DNA from: Fusobacterium sp. DD2
Lineage (GTDB): Bacteria; Fusobacteriota; Fusobacteriia; Fusobacteriales; Fusobacteriaceae
Assembly: GCF_018205345.1 (NCBI RefSeq)
Contig: NZ_JADRHM010000011.1
Coordinates: 1 to 45,884, forward strand
Direction of reading: 5' to 3'
DNA length: 45,884 nucleotides
In this document: positions 26,916 to 35,932 of the stretch, piece after piece
How the letters are laid out: every line of letters starts with the position of its first letter
Position numbering within the stretch: the stretch's first letter is position 1
Position numbers and translations under genes: made by a program
Notes under the pieces: model-generated
Seen by the model: only the letters and a program-made list of their open reading frames with translations
Databases searched by the model: none
What the model was told of the DNA's origin: nothing

Positions 26916-27826
26916 TATTTTTCCCTCAAATCAAATTCCACATAAAAATGTTGTTCACGCTTTTCTATTGGTGGTATTTCCATATAATTTCTATATAATT
27001 TTTTTAAATATTTGTCGTAATTATTTGGAACATATACATTTAAATTTTCAAATAATAAAACCTTTTTGGGAGTCATATCTTCTCTTAATTGTATCTCGCC
27101 TATATATCCTTTCCTTCCAGTAGGAACCGTTACCTCTGAACTCTCAGGATATTTCGAAACTATCCTATCAAATAAATTATTCAATTTTTCGTACTTAATT
27201 AATTCTACTAAACTTCCTATTAATACAACTCTTAAATAGTAATATAACTTTCCTAAAAAAGTCTCTAAAAGAATATCTTTTAAAATTTTATTTTTAAATC
27301 TATTCATTTTTCCTGATGTTGCTAAAAAACTTAAAATTTTACATAAAATTGCATTTCTATATATTAACAATTTTGACTTTGGCAAGTTATCTATCGGAAA
27401 AATTTCTATCGTAATTCCTTGGGGATAAGTAGAACCAAAGTTTGTCAGATTACTAATTTTAATTCCAGGTTTTATTACTTTCGCAAACGTTGATGTATTC
27501 CCTTTCCCATCATTAGGCCTAGAAATAAAATATTTATTTCCATAATCACTCTCTATTTGCTGTAATAATTTTTCATAGTCTTTACGAAAAATCATTAAAT
27601 CAACATCATCATCCCATGGAATGAATCCTTTATGTCTTACTGCTCCTAGTAACGATCCTCCTCCAAGCATAACTTTTATTCCACTTTTATTTGCTGAGTC
27701 TAATACATCAGTTAATACTTTTAAAAGACATTGCTGTAACAATTTCAATTCTTCAGTTGTTAATATATATTGATCACATTTTTTCTTTTTTATTTCATCA
27801 AATATTTTCCTGCTATTTATAAACAT
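26915..27826 (-). CDS. LicD-family phosphotransferase, 303 aa (second copy)
   Basis: The catalytic region MLGGGSLLGAVRHKGFIPWD then DDVDLMIF lies at about residues 52-80. This is the nucleotidyltransferase-fold core of LicD and fukutin-like enzymes, which move a phospho-group (phosphocholine, ribitol phosphate and similar) from a CDP donor to a glycan. The DDD cluster is intact. It is 20 bases downstream of another LicD gene with which it shares the core motif but little else, so each may place a group at a different site. It likely uses the CDP product of the IspD/TagD-type enzymes. Confidence 0.88.
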   Translation of the reverse strand: MFINSRKIFDEIKKKKCDQYILTTEELKLLQQCLLKVLTDVLDSANKSGIKVMLGGGSLLGAVRHKGFIPWDDDVDLMIFRKDYEKLLQQIESDYGNKYFISRPNDGKGNTSTFAKVIKPGIKISNLTNFGSTYPQGITIEIFPIDNLPKSKLLIYRNAILCKILSFLATSGKMNRFKNKILKDILLETFLGKLYYYLRVVLIGSLVELIKYEKLNNLFDRIVSKYPESSEVTVPTGRKGYIGEIQLREDMTPKKVLLFENLNVYVPNNYDKYLKKLYRNYMEIPPIEKREQHFYVEFDLREK

Positions 27827-27846
27827 TACTAGCTCCTTTTAGATAT

Positions 27847-28674
27847 TCATTTTTTTAAAACTTCATCATCTACCCAAATAGAAAAAGAATGCTTTGGAAT
27901 TCTCTCATCTTCAGGTGGTAGTTCCATGAAATTTCCATAATATTTTTCTAAATGCTCTAAGTAATTACTAGGAACCAAACATTTTATTCCTTCAAATTCA
28001 ATTTCTTTTGCATCTTCATAAACACTTTTTAAAACTGTCTCTTTTTTTGCTCCTGCATCAGCATTTGGAGCTACATATTTTGCAACTTTATAATCATATT
28101 TTTTCTGATAACTTAAAATTTTTGCCTTGTATTTATAGACATCATGTAATGAAAAAAATGGTTGCAATATTGGTCCAACTAATTTTGCTATATTTGTATT
28201 TACATATTTAAAATTAGCTCTACATAACGCATGACAACTTCTTAAAAAATACATTTTTTTTAAATATAACCATTGAAAAAATCTGTTTTCTGTAATACCA
28301 TCATAAATGAATATACTTATACCAAGCTTCAATTCCTCTTGTATTCTGTATTGTTTAGAAATCATCTTTGAATTATTATATGCAAATATTGGTATATATC
28401 CCCTGAATTTTTTATCTTCCTCTGGATCTATTAGTATGAACTCATTTTGTTTTTTACTCGCCATTATTTTTTTTAATCTTTCATAATCTGTACGAGTCAT
28501 GCTTACATCTACGTCATCATCCCAAGGAATAAAACCTTTGTGTCTAACTGCTCCTAATAAAGTTCCTCCAAGCAAATATAATCTTATCTTATTTTCATTA
28601 CAAATTTTATACATTGCTTCTAATATTTTTAAATTTATTCTTTGTAACTCTACAAGGTTATCTACTTTTTTCAT
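27847..28674 (-). CDS. LicD-family phosphotransferase, 275 aa (first copy)
   Basis: LLGGTLLGAVRHKGFIPWDD then DVDVS at residues 34-58 is a complete LicD catalytic core; the C-terminus (YYGNFMELPPEDERIPKH) is also typical. It should transfer an alcohol phosphate from a CDP donor to a sugar. It follows the hydroxyacid dehydrogenase and precedes the second LicD gene. With no ordinary glycosyltransferase in the operon, the two LicD enzymes may build phosphodiester links of the polymer itself rather than only decorate it; this is inference. Confidence 0.88.
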   Translation of the reverse strand: MKKVDNLVELQRINLKILEAMYKICNENKIRLYLLGGTLLGAVRHKGFIPWDDDVDVSMTRTDYERLKKIMASKKQNEFILIDPEEDKKFRGYIPIFAYNNSKMISKQYRIQEELKLGISIFIYDGITENRFFQWLYLKKMYFLRSCHALCRANFKYVNTNIAKLVGPILQPFFSLHDVYKYKAKILSYQKKYDYKVAKYVAPNADAGAKKETVLKSVYEDAKEIEFEGIKCLVPSNYLEHLEKYYGNFMELPPEDERIPKHSFSIWVDDEVLKK

Positions 28675-28703
28675 AATTAATTTTACCTCTCTTATTTTCT
28701 AAA

Positions 28704-29609
28704 TTAATATCCTAATCCCTCTATATTTTCAATAATTCTCTTCTCTAATCGCTCATTATTATCTATTGAAACAAAAGAATTATGTGGCAATATTAATACA
28801 TTATCTAATTCCCATAATTCATTTTCCTCTTCCAATGGTTCTTTTTCAAAAACATCTAACATAACTTGAAGTTCAGATTTTTTCTTCAATAAATCAATTA
28901 ACACTTTTTCATCTATTAATCCACCTCTAGAAACATTTATCAATATACTATCCTCTTTAAGTAAATATAAATTATCCTTATTTATAATATGATGAGTACT
29001 TTCTGTTAGTGGAACTGTCAATATTACTATATCAGCAGTTTTTAAAATCTGATTTAACATTTCTATAGAATATATTTTATCAAAATATAATTTTTCATCT
29101 TTATAAATATCTATCCCTATTATTTTACAATCAAATGATTTAAGACGTTTTGCGCATTCAATTCCTATCTGTCCACAGCCTATAATACAAATTTTTTTAT
29201 CGTTTAACTCTCGTAAATTCCTTTTTTTCTCCCAGCGTTTTTCTTTCATATTTTTTATAAAAAATGGTAAATTTTTATAAAAATATAGTATTCCTAATAC
29301 CACCCATTCACTAATTGGAACATCATATACGTGAGATGCCCTAAATAAAGCTATATTATTATTATTTATATAATTTAACGGCAGACGATCTAATCCTGCA
29401 CTTGTAACCTGTATAAACTTTAAATTTTTAAATTTCCTAATATCATTATACTTAAAAAAATTATTACAAATAACTCCAACTATATCATTAAAATTTGAAT
29501 CTATTTTTTCTAATTCATTTTTAATATAAATAATTTCAAAACCTTTCTTTTCTAATTTTTTTTTTAAATATGTAGTTAATTTAAGTGCTCCTGTTATTAA
29601 TATTTTCAC
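28704..29609 (-). CDS. D-2-hydroxyacid dehydrogenase family protein, 301 aa
   Basis: This NAD(P)-linked enzyme interconverts 2-keto and 2-hydroxy acids. It has the cofactor loop IIGCGQIGIECA near 141, the arginine motif LINVSRGGLID near 224 and the catalytic glutamate and histidine in FEKEPLEEE and ILPHNS (about 255-277), so it looks active. The start chosen is GTG at 29609, with GAGG eight bases upstream; an earlier GTG at 29618 lies inside that ribosome site. Together with the aldolase two genes upstream it may make or use a small keto acid for the glycan. Substrate unknown. Confidence 0.85.
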   Translation of the reverse strand: MKILITGALKLTTYLKKKLEKKGFEIIYIKNELEKIDSNFNDIVGVICNNFFKYNDIRKFKNLKFIQVTSAGLDRLPLNYINNNNIALFRASHVYDVPISEWVVLGILYFYKNLPFFIKNMKEKRWEKKRNLRELNDKKICIIGCGQIGIECAKRLKSFDCKIIGIDIYKDEKLYFDKIYSIEMLNQILKTADIVILTVPLTESTHHIINKDNLYLLKEDSILINVSRGGLIDEKVLIDLLKKKSELQVMLDVFEKEPLEEENELWELDNVLILPHNSFVSIDNNERLEKRIIENIEGLGY

Positions 29610-29619
29610 TGTAATCACC

Positions 29620-30207
29620 TCATTTATTAGTATTATTTTTATTTAAAAGCACTTTATATACTGTCATTATTACTATTTTACAATCTAAAAGAAAAGAAAT
29701 ATGATCTACATACCAAATATTTAATTCAATCCTTGTTGGCCAATCAATCTGTTTTCTCCCATTAACTTGTGCCCAGCCAGTAACTCCTGGTCTTAAGATA
29801 AACATTCTTTTTTGCTCATTAGAATAATCTTCATATTTATGAGGGTGATAAGTTAATGGTGGTCTAAATCCTATAAGTGACATATCACCTTTTAAAATAT
29901 TTATAAACTGAGGCAACTCATCAATACTAGTATTTCTTAATATTTTGCCTACTCTTGTTATTCGTGGATCTCCTTCAAAAGAATACTGTTTAGAACCTTT
30001 ATTTTCTGCTCCTTCGCACATACTTCTAAATTTATATATTTCAAATACTTTGCCATTTTTTCCTAGTCTTTTCTGTTTAAAAAAAACTGGTCCTTTAGAA
30101 TCTATTTTTATAAATAAGGCAACAACTAAAAATAAAGGTAATAAAACTACCAAGCCTAAAAAAGAAACAACTATATCTATTAATCTTTTAAAAAACAACT
30201 TATACAT
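29620..30207 (-). CDS. Initiating phosphoglycosyl transferase (PglC/WcaJ-type), 195 aa
   Basis: An N-terminal membrane helix (residues 8-32) is followed by FFKQKRLGKNGKVFEIYKFR and the catalytic SIDELPQ dyad near 96. RPGVTGWAQVNGR comes near 140. This is the short, monotopic core form that transfers a sugar phosphate from a UDP-sugar to undecaprenyl phosphate and so starts repeat-unit assembly. The CapD-like dehydratase at the start of the operon suggests a modified UDP-HexNAc as its substrate. The gene lies 2 bases after the aldolase gene. Confidence 0.92.
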   Translation of the reverse strand: MYKLFFKRLIDIVVSFLGLVVLLPLFLVVALFIKIDSKGPVFFKQKRLGKNGKVFEIYKFRSMCEGAENKGSKQYSFEGDPRITRVGKILRNTSIDELPQFINILKGDMSLIGFRPPLTYHPHKYEDYSNEQKRMFILRPGVTGWAQVNGRKQIDWPTRIELNIWYVDHISFLLDCKIVIMTVYKVLLNKNNTNK

Positions 30208-30209
30208 TT

Positions 30210-31028
30210 TTATCTCCTGCTTTTTACTATTTCTTTTATCATGTTCTCTGTTTTTAATTTATTTTCTATGAATCTCTGCTCTTCAATTCCAGAAATTTTT
30301 TTCTCAAATTCTTTCATTTTACAAATATTCGTTGAAAATATTCTTTCTATTTCATCTATATTTTTTAGCATTTCAGTGTTACAAAAACTTCGTGATAAAA
30401 TAACTCTAGTCGAACCTAATCTATAATGTTCTAATATTATATTTTCAGCTGGAAGAAGACCTTCCCCTATCTGAGCAACTCCACCAAACCCATATGGAAT
30501 ATTAAACTTTCTTATTTTATTACAAATCTCTTCCACTATTCCATTAGCAAGAGGTTCAAACATAAATTTCATTCCATAACTTAAATGCAAATCATTTAAT
30601 CCTATATGAATTTCATCGACTGCTTTCATTGAAAGTATTTCTTCTAATATTTCAACACCTTCTTTCGTTTCAAGTAATAAAGTCGTTTTTACTCTTCCAT
30701 CAACATACTCTAAAAATTTTTTAACTTCCTCTAAAGTTTTCCACATTGGCAACATTATTATATCTGCTCCATTTTTAATAACGGCATCTATTTCTCTCTG
30801 TGAATTAATATTTATTGGATTAACCCTTACTAAAAGTTCTGATTTTTTTAAAAAAGGCCTTAGTTTTTTTATGTCTTCAATCGTATGCTTTGATTTTACT
30901 GTGTTCATATTTTTTTGTCTTTCTTCTTTTCCTAGTGTCTCCAGGTCAATCCAAATTCTATCTACACCATATTTTTGTGCAATTAATGCCACTTTAGGAT
31001 CATTAGTAATATACATTGTTTTCAACAT
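30210..31028 (-). CDS. HpcH/HpaI-type aldolase or citrate-lyase-like protein, 272 aa
   Basis: A TIM-barrel of the HpcH/HpaI class: IWIDLETLGKEERQ near 25, the metal-binding glutamate in LLLETKEGVEIL near 117 and the aspartate in IHIGLNDLHLSYG near 140. Known relatives add pyruvate to, or cleave it from, an aldehyde using a divalent metal. The PEP-mutase signature is not seen, so it should not be read as a phosphonate enzyme. It is the second gene of the glycan operon and may supply a keto-acid building block with the hydroxyacid dehydrogenase. Actual reaction unknown. Confidence 0.82.
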   Translation of the reverse strand: MLKTMYITNDPKVALIAQKYGVDRIWIDLETLGKEERQKNMNTVKSKHTIEDIKKLRPFLKKSELLVRVNPININSQREIDAVIKNGADIIMLPMWKTLEEVKKFLEYVDGRVKTTLLLETKEGVEILEEILSMKAVDEIHIGLNDLHLSYGMKFMFEPLANGIVEEICNKIRKFNIPYGFGGVAQIGEGLLPAENIILEHYRLGSTRVILSRSFCNTEMLKNIDEIERIFSTNICKMKEFEKKISGIEEQRFIENKLKTENMIKEIVKSRR

Positions 31029-31042
31029 TTCATTTGCTCTCC

Positions 31043-33181
31043 TTATTTATAGTCTGCTTCTCTATATGTAACTATAACTCTTTTCATTAATTCTTTAATT
31101 TTATCTATATCTGGATTGTTGGTTACTTTCATTAGTTCCTCGTAAAATTTTGTAATATCTGTATGTCCTTGTATTTTAGTTATAAATATCTTCTTGTTTT
31201 CTGTTTTAATCGCATTATTTACATCATAAAGAAGTTCTTCATATAGTTTCTCACCTGGTCTAAGTCCTACTATATCTATTCCTACATTAGCATTTGAAAG
31301 CTTTATCATAGATTGTGCCAGCTCATATATTTTTACAGGTTTTCCCATATCGAGAATAAATATCTCTCCACCTTCTCCAATAGATCCAGCTTCTATTACA
31401 AGTTGAGCTGCTTCTGGTATAGTCATAAAGTATCTTGTAATATCTCTATGAGTTACCGTTAAATTTTTACCCTGCTCTATCAAGTTTCTAAATATTGGTA
31501 TAACTGAACCATGACTTCCAAGTACATTTCCAAATCTTACTGCCATAAATTTAGTATTTTTAGATACTCTGTTCATATGCTCTATTACAAGTTCACATGC
31601 TCTTTTGCTTGCTCCCATAAGGTTAGTAGGATTTACTGCCTTGTCAGTAGATATTAGTACCATTCTTTGGACTCCATATTTATCAGCGCACTCTGCTACA
31701 TTTTTAGTTCCAAATATATTATTTTTAATAGCCTCTTCTGGATTATGTTCCATCAGAGGTACATGTTTATGAGCTGCTGCGTGGAACACTATATTTGGTT
31801 TATACTTATTAAATAAAAACTCCAGTTTATCTTTCTCTCTGATATTACATATCTCAGATACATAATTAAGATTTGGATAAAGTCTATGTAGTTCCAATTC
31901 TAAGAAATATATGTCATTTTCATTTACATCTATTGCTACAAGCTGTCTTGGATTAAATTTAGCTATCTGTCTTGCTAACTCTGATCCTATGCTTCCAGCT
32001 CCACCTGTCACAAATATAGTTTTTCCTTCTATTAGGGATCTAATGTTTGAATCATTTATACTTATTTCATCTCTTCCTAAAAGATCTTCTATCTTTACAC
32101 TTCTAAGTTGAGTAGCTAGTTCTCTATCTTCAAGTATTTCAGGTATTCCTGATACTGTTTTAATCTTAATATTCTCAATACCCTGAATTTTTTCTACTAT
32201 ACTTCTAATCTGCTCTCCTTTAATTGATGGAAGAGCAAGTAAAATCTCATCTATCTTTTCATTCTCAATTATCTTCTGTATTGCTTTCATTGTTCCCAGT
32301 ACTTTTACCTTATAAATCTCTGTTCCAACCTTTTTAAAGTCATCATCTATAAACCCTACTATCTTGTATGGAAAAGTAGGACTTGTAAATGATTCTCTTG
32401 CAAGTATTGCTCCTGCCTCTCCAGCTCCATATATAAGGGCTCTTTTTATTACTTTTCCCTTTCTTTTAGTTCCAGCATAGTATCTATTTAATCTAAATAA
32501 ATATCTTCCGAAAAGCTGTAATGAAACAGAGATAAGCATAATCATAAAAAGTATAACCCATGGATATGATCCTGTTTTTTGAAACAAGACAAAAATAGTG
32601 AAAACAGCTGCAGTAAATATATTTAGGCACAACAAATTAAATACGTCTAATATATTCGTATAACTCCAACTCTTTTCACTAATCTTCTTAAATACATACC
32701 CTAATAAGAATATGCTTAAATATATAAAGAAATAATCTTTTTTAATATATTTCATCCAATCTGTATCATACTTCATCATAAACGAAAGTACTATTGCTGC
32801 ACAAACACTTCCTGTATCAAGTAAAAGCTTTACTCCACCTCTTATGTTCACAAGTGATGGATTATATCTCTCCTCTTTATCCATATGTAATTTTTTAAAT
32901 AATCTTTGTATCACTATCTGAAAAATAGAAAAAAGTAAAAAAGCTACAAAAATATACGGATTCTTATAGAAAAAAAGAAATATTAAAAATATCACTGCAT
33001 TTACATACACCGATTTATACTTAGCTTTTTTATTAAAATTCAGATTATCTGTTAAATAGTAAAAGAAAAGAAGAATGGCAAAAAGTCCATACATGGCAGT
33101 ATTAATACTTAAATCTACCATATGAAACACTGTTCTATATACAATAAATAATAAAATTACATAAACTATTTCAAATTTCAT
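31043..33181 (-). CDS. CapD/WbpM-type membrane nucleotide-sugar 4,6-dehydratase, 712 aa
   Basis: After several membrane helices comes a first nucleotide-binding fold (YGAGEAGAILARE near 250) and then the catalytic SDR domain (VTGGAGSIGSELARQI near 390, STDKAVNPTNLMGASKR near 510). Methionine in place of the usual SDR tyrosine is normal for this large family. It should convert UDP-GlcNAc to a 4-keto-6-deoxy sugar. It is longer than the usual 600-650 residues because of about 110 extra N-terminal residues with further membrane helices. It opens the operon: promoter at 33218-33245 and GGGGAG ribosome site. Confidence 0.9.
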   Translation of the reverse strand: MKFEIVYVILLFIVYRTVFHMVDLSINTAMYGLFAILLFFYYLTDNLNFNKKAKYKSVYVNAVIFLIFLFFYKNPYIFVAFLLFSIFQIVIQRLFKKLHMDKEERYNPSLVNIRGGVKLLLDTGSVCAAIVLSFMMKYDTDWMKYIKKDYFFIYLSIFLLGYVFKKISEKSWSYTNILDVFNLLCLNIFTAAVFTIFVLFQKTGSYPWVILFMIMLISVSLQLFGRYLFRLNRYYAGTKRKGKVIKRALIYGAGEAGAILARESFTSPTFPYKIVGFIDDDFKKVGTEIYKVKVLGTMKAIQKIIENEKIDEILLALPSIKGEQIRSIVEKIQGIENIKIKTVSGIPEILEDRELATQLRSVKIEDLLGRDEISINDSNIRSLIEGKTIFVTGGAGSIGSELARQIAKFNPRQLVAIDVNENDIYFLELELHRLYPNLNYVSEICNIREKDKLEFLFNKYKPNIVFHAAAHKHVPLMEHNPEEAIKNNIFGTKNVAECADKYGVQRMVLISTDKAVNPTNLMGASKRACELVIEHMNRVSKNTKFMAVRFGNVLGSHGSVIPIFRNLIEQGKNLTVTHRDITRYFMTIPEAAQLVIEAGSIGEGGEIFILDMGKPVKIYELAQSMIKLSNANVGIDIVGLRPGEKLYEELLYDVNNAIKTENKKIFITKIQGHTDITKFYEELMKVTNNPDIDKIKELMKRVIVTYREADYK

Positions 33182-33217
33182 CAGTTGTTACTCCCCATTT
33201 TTTAGTTTTCCTCTTAC

Positions 33218-33245
33218 ATTTTACTATATTTACCATAAATGTCAA
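33218..33245 (-). promoter_or_regulatory. Promoter of the 20-33 kb glycan operon
   Basis: A perfect TTGACA (33240-33245), 16-base spacer and TAAAAT (33218-33223) on the minus strand lie about 37 bases before the capD-like start. The remaining intergenic stretch (33246-33658) holds an rmlA remnant and the divergent promoter, and no other gene. Confidence 0.65.
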
Positions 33246-33381
33246 TCAATATATTATTACAAAACCTTTAATTTTAGCTAAAACTCACAATATTTTTGCA
33301 CTAAATATCCTATAAGTTTTTTTACCACCATTGATTACTAACACACCACCTTATTTCCACTGACAAAAGATGTCTCAGGTC

Positions 33382-33424
33382 ATAGCCTTGTTCCACTTCC
33401 TCCACCTAATATAATTCCTTTTAT
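33382..33424 (-). pseudogene. Remnant of the 5' end of an rmlA-like gene
   Basis: Read on the minus strand it encodes IKGIILGGGSGTRL then a stop. The DNA matches the start of rmlA (43842-43881) over about 40 bases with one internal mismatch; the start codon is ATA instead of ATG. It is a footprint of a lost or recombined rmlA copy. Confidence 0.75.
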
Positions 33425-33562
33425 TTCTCATTTCATTTTTAATTTGTATTTTATTATATAACAAAATATAAAATGTTTGTAAATTAAAAGATGATTATTT
33501 TCTAATAAAAATATAGTTTCCAGATAAACCTTGCTTATTTTACCTCATAAATATAAATTATT

Positions 33563-33590
33563 TTGGTATTTTTTTATTACATGTTATAAT
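33563..33590 (+). promoter_or_regulatory. Promoter of the PHP-ATPase operon
   Basis: A perfect TATAAT at 33585-33590 preceded by TG (extended -10), with a possible -35 TTGGTA 16 bases upstream. The gene starts at 33659 after GAGGAGGGAG. Confidence 0.6.
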
Positions 33591-33658
33591 GAAGCTTATT
33601 AATACTTACTTATGTATTTACTAAAATATCTACAAATATTTTAAAGAGGAGGGAGTTT

Positions 33659-35932
33659 ATGTTTTTTGACTTACATATTCACTCCAAAGCAAGTGAATAT
33701 AAAGAAGATAAAGAAGTCATAAAAAATTCTACAATAGAAAATATAGATGTGCTTTTAGAAAAATTAAATGAGTATAATGTAGGATTATTTTCTATTACAG
33801 ACCATAACAGATTCGATAATGAATTATATAAACAATTAGATATTCAAATAAAAACTAATAAATATCCAAACGTAAAAGGATTGGTTGCTGGAATAGAATT
33901 TGATGTTTCATTAGATGATAAGATGAAGAGTTGTCATATCATCGCAATTTTTGATGCAAAAAATAAAGAAGATAACTATAAAAAAATTAACGATGTTCTC
34001 AATAAAAATTTATTAAAACAACAAGATGAAGCATATAAGAAAGATCAATTTGAAGCAATATTGAAAGAAATTGGACTTAACGTTATTTTAATTGCCTGTC
34101 AAAGAAATAACTTAGATCAACATGATGGTAGACATAATTCTTTAAGTGAATCTACTGAAGAACCTAAAGAATTTATTAAAACTAAATATATAAGCGCTCT
34201 AGAATTTCAAAAACCCGCTGTAGAAGGAATTCTAAAAAATAATTTAAAAACTATACCTGTTCAAATTGGGTTAGTAACAGGAAGTGATTGTCATGAATGG
34301 ACTGAGTACCCAAATCATAGCAAAGACAAGAAAAATGATAATTTTCATCATTCATCTGCTAAAATTTTGCCAACTTTCAAAGGATTATTAATGGCAATTA
34401 CATCTCCTGAAACACGAATTAATCAACCATCTAATAAAAATACCAAGTACATCGAACACTTCAATATACAAGGTAAAAAAATTAAACTAGCAACTGGAAT
34501 CAATGCTATAATTGGTGAAAATGGTTCTGGTAAATCCACTTTATTAAATCTACTAAATGATACTAATTCTTCACCAAAATATATAAAAGATTTAATTAAG
34601 ACCAACCAATTGGTATGTGAAAATCAATATCCAGGAAAAAAATTATTTATTGGACAAGGAGATATTGTCACAAAATTTCAAAACTCTGAACTATTTCCTA
34701 AAACACAATTTAAACAAATACAACACGAAAATTTTCGCTCTATGTATAAGGATTACGCAAGCAAAATATACAAATATATTCAACAAAAAATAGACCAAAA
34801 TGAAGCAACACAAAATTTAAAACAAAAAAAATTAGCATATAATAGCTTAATTGAGGAATCAACTTATTTTATACAAATCATTTGTGATAAAAATTATGAT
34901 AATATTGACAATCCACACGCTGAACCAGCAAATAAATTATCTAACATTTTTAATGCTTTAAAACTACTGTTAGAAGATCAATATTTTCAACAAGATAAAG
35001 AAGAAATTGAAAAAGCTATTCACATTTTAAATCCCCTTTTAGAAAAAATAAAAACTAAATCAGAAAAAGTAGATATAGAAAAAAACATTAAAAATACAAT
35101 ATCATCTCAAATAGCAAATTATAGTCTTAGCACCACTGCAGCTGCGTCAACAAGAGACAACCAGCAACAAGATTATACTCAAGAAATAATGGAATTTATT
35201 AATAATATTGTTAGTACAATAGTAAAAACAACTACAAATCCAGTTTTTCCAACATGTCCTCCAAAAATATCTGGTTTCACAGAAAATAAATTACACGGAT
35301 TTAGTTTTAATTCTGAAGCTTACTATCATGACAAAAATGTTCACGATGAGTTTTTAGCTCAAATGTTTAATAAAAATTATTCAAATTTAAAAAAATTACA
35401 ATCAATAACTACTAATGAAGAGTTTGTTTCTGCAGTAACAGGCTGTACATCTGTAAATAAATTAAGCGACATCTATAATAATAATTTAGAAAAATTTTTG
35501 AATAATATGTGTAAAGAACAAAACTTTATTATAGATGTGTCTAGTGAAAATAAAACTCTTGGTAGTACTCTCGGTGAACAATCCTTAGCATATTTTAAAT
35601 ACATTACAAAACATGAAAATGAAAAATGTATTTTTTTAATTGACCAACCAGAAGATCACATTTCTAATAATAATATTAGTAAAAATCTTATAAAATATTT
35701 AAATTCAATTAGATATAATAAACAAATTATAATTGTAACACATAACCCATTACTTGTTGTAAATCAAGATGTTGATCAACTTATTTTTGTAAAGAACAAT
35801 AATAACAAAATAACAATTACTGCTGGATGTTTAGAGTTAGAAGATGATGAAACTAACATATTAGACATAGTTGCCCATAACATGGACGGTGGAAAAGATT
35901 CTATAGAAAAGAGGTTAAGAGTTTATGGATAA
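33659..35932 (+). CDS. PHP phosphoesterase-ABC/SMC-like ATPase (TrlF-like), probable defence protein, 757 aa
   Basis: Residues 1-250 form a PHP domain: DLHIHS (4-9), ITDHN (46-50), GIEFD and GSDCH (208-212) give the metal ligands of a nuclease or phosphatase. An ABC/SMC-type ATPase follows, with Walker A IGENGSGKST at about 285-294, a signature-like LGEQS near 640, Walker B FLIDQPEDH (D662) and VTHNP. The middle is helical with weak coiled coils. Such PHP-ATPase fusions occur in defence islands and are thought to cut nucleic acid or nucleotides upon infection; direct function of this protein is not known. The next gene overlaps by eight bases. It is much more lysine/asparagine-rich than the glycan genes, consistent with transfer. 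Confidence 0.82.
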   Translation: MFFDLHIHSKASEYKEDKEVIKNSTIENIDVLLEKLNEYNVGLFSITDHNRFDNELYKQLDIQIKTNKYPNVKGLVAGIEFDVSLDDKMKSCHIIAIFDAKNKEDNYKKINDVLNKNLLKQQDEAYKKDQFEAILKEIGLNVILIACQRNNLDQHDGRHNSLSESTEEPKEFIKTKYISALEFQKPAVEGILKNNLKTIPVQIGLVTGSDCHEWTEYPNHSKDKKNDNFHHSSAKILPTFKGLLMAITSPETRINQPSNKNTKYIEHFNIQGKKIKLATGINAIIGENGSGKSTLLNLLNDTNSSPKYIKDLIKTNQLVCENQYPGKKLFIGQGDIVTKFQNSELFPKTQFKQIQHENFRSMYKDYASKIYKYIQQKIDQNEATQNLKQKKLAYNSLIEESTYFIQIICDKNYDNIDNPHAEPANKLSNIFNALKLLLEDQYFQQDKEEIEKAIHILNPLLEKIKTKSEKVDIEKNIKNTISSQIANYSLSTTAAASTRDNQQQDYTQEIMEFINNIVSTIVKTTTNPVFPTCPPKISGFTENKLHGFSFNSEAYYHDKNVHDEFLAQMFNKNYSNLKKLQSITTNEEFVSAVTGCTSVNKLSDIYNNNLEKFLNNMCKEQNFIIDVSSENKTLGSTLGEQSLAYFKYITKHENEKCIFLIDQPEDHISNNNISKNLIKYLNSIRYNKQIIIVTHNPLLVVNQDVDQLIFVKNNNNKITITAGCLELEDDETNILDIVAHNMDGGKDSIEKRLRVYG

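Noticed and set aside
30210-31028. Phosphoenolpyruvate mutase, implying a phosphonate pathway with the PhnW-like aminotransferase
   Set aside because: The motifs are those of HpcH/HpaI aldolases (metal glutamate and GLNDL); the PEP-mutase signature is not seen.
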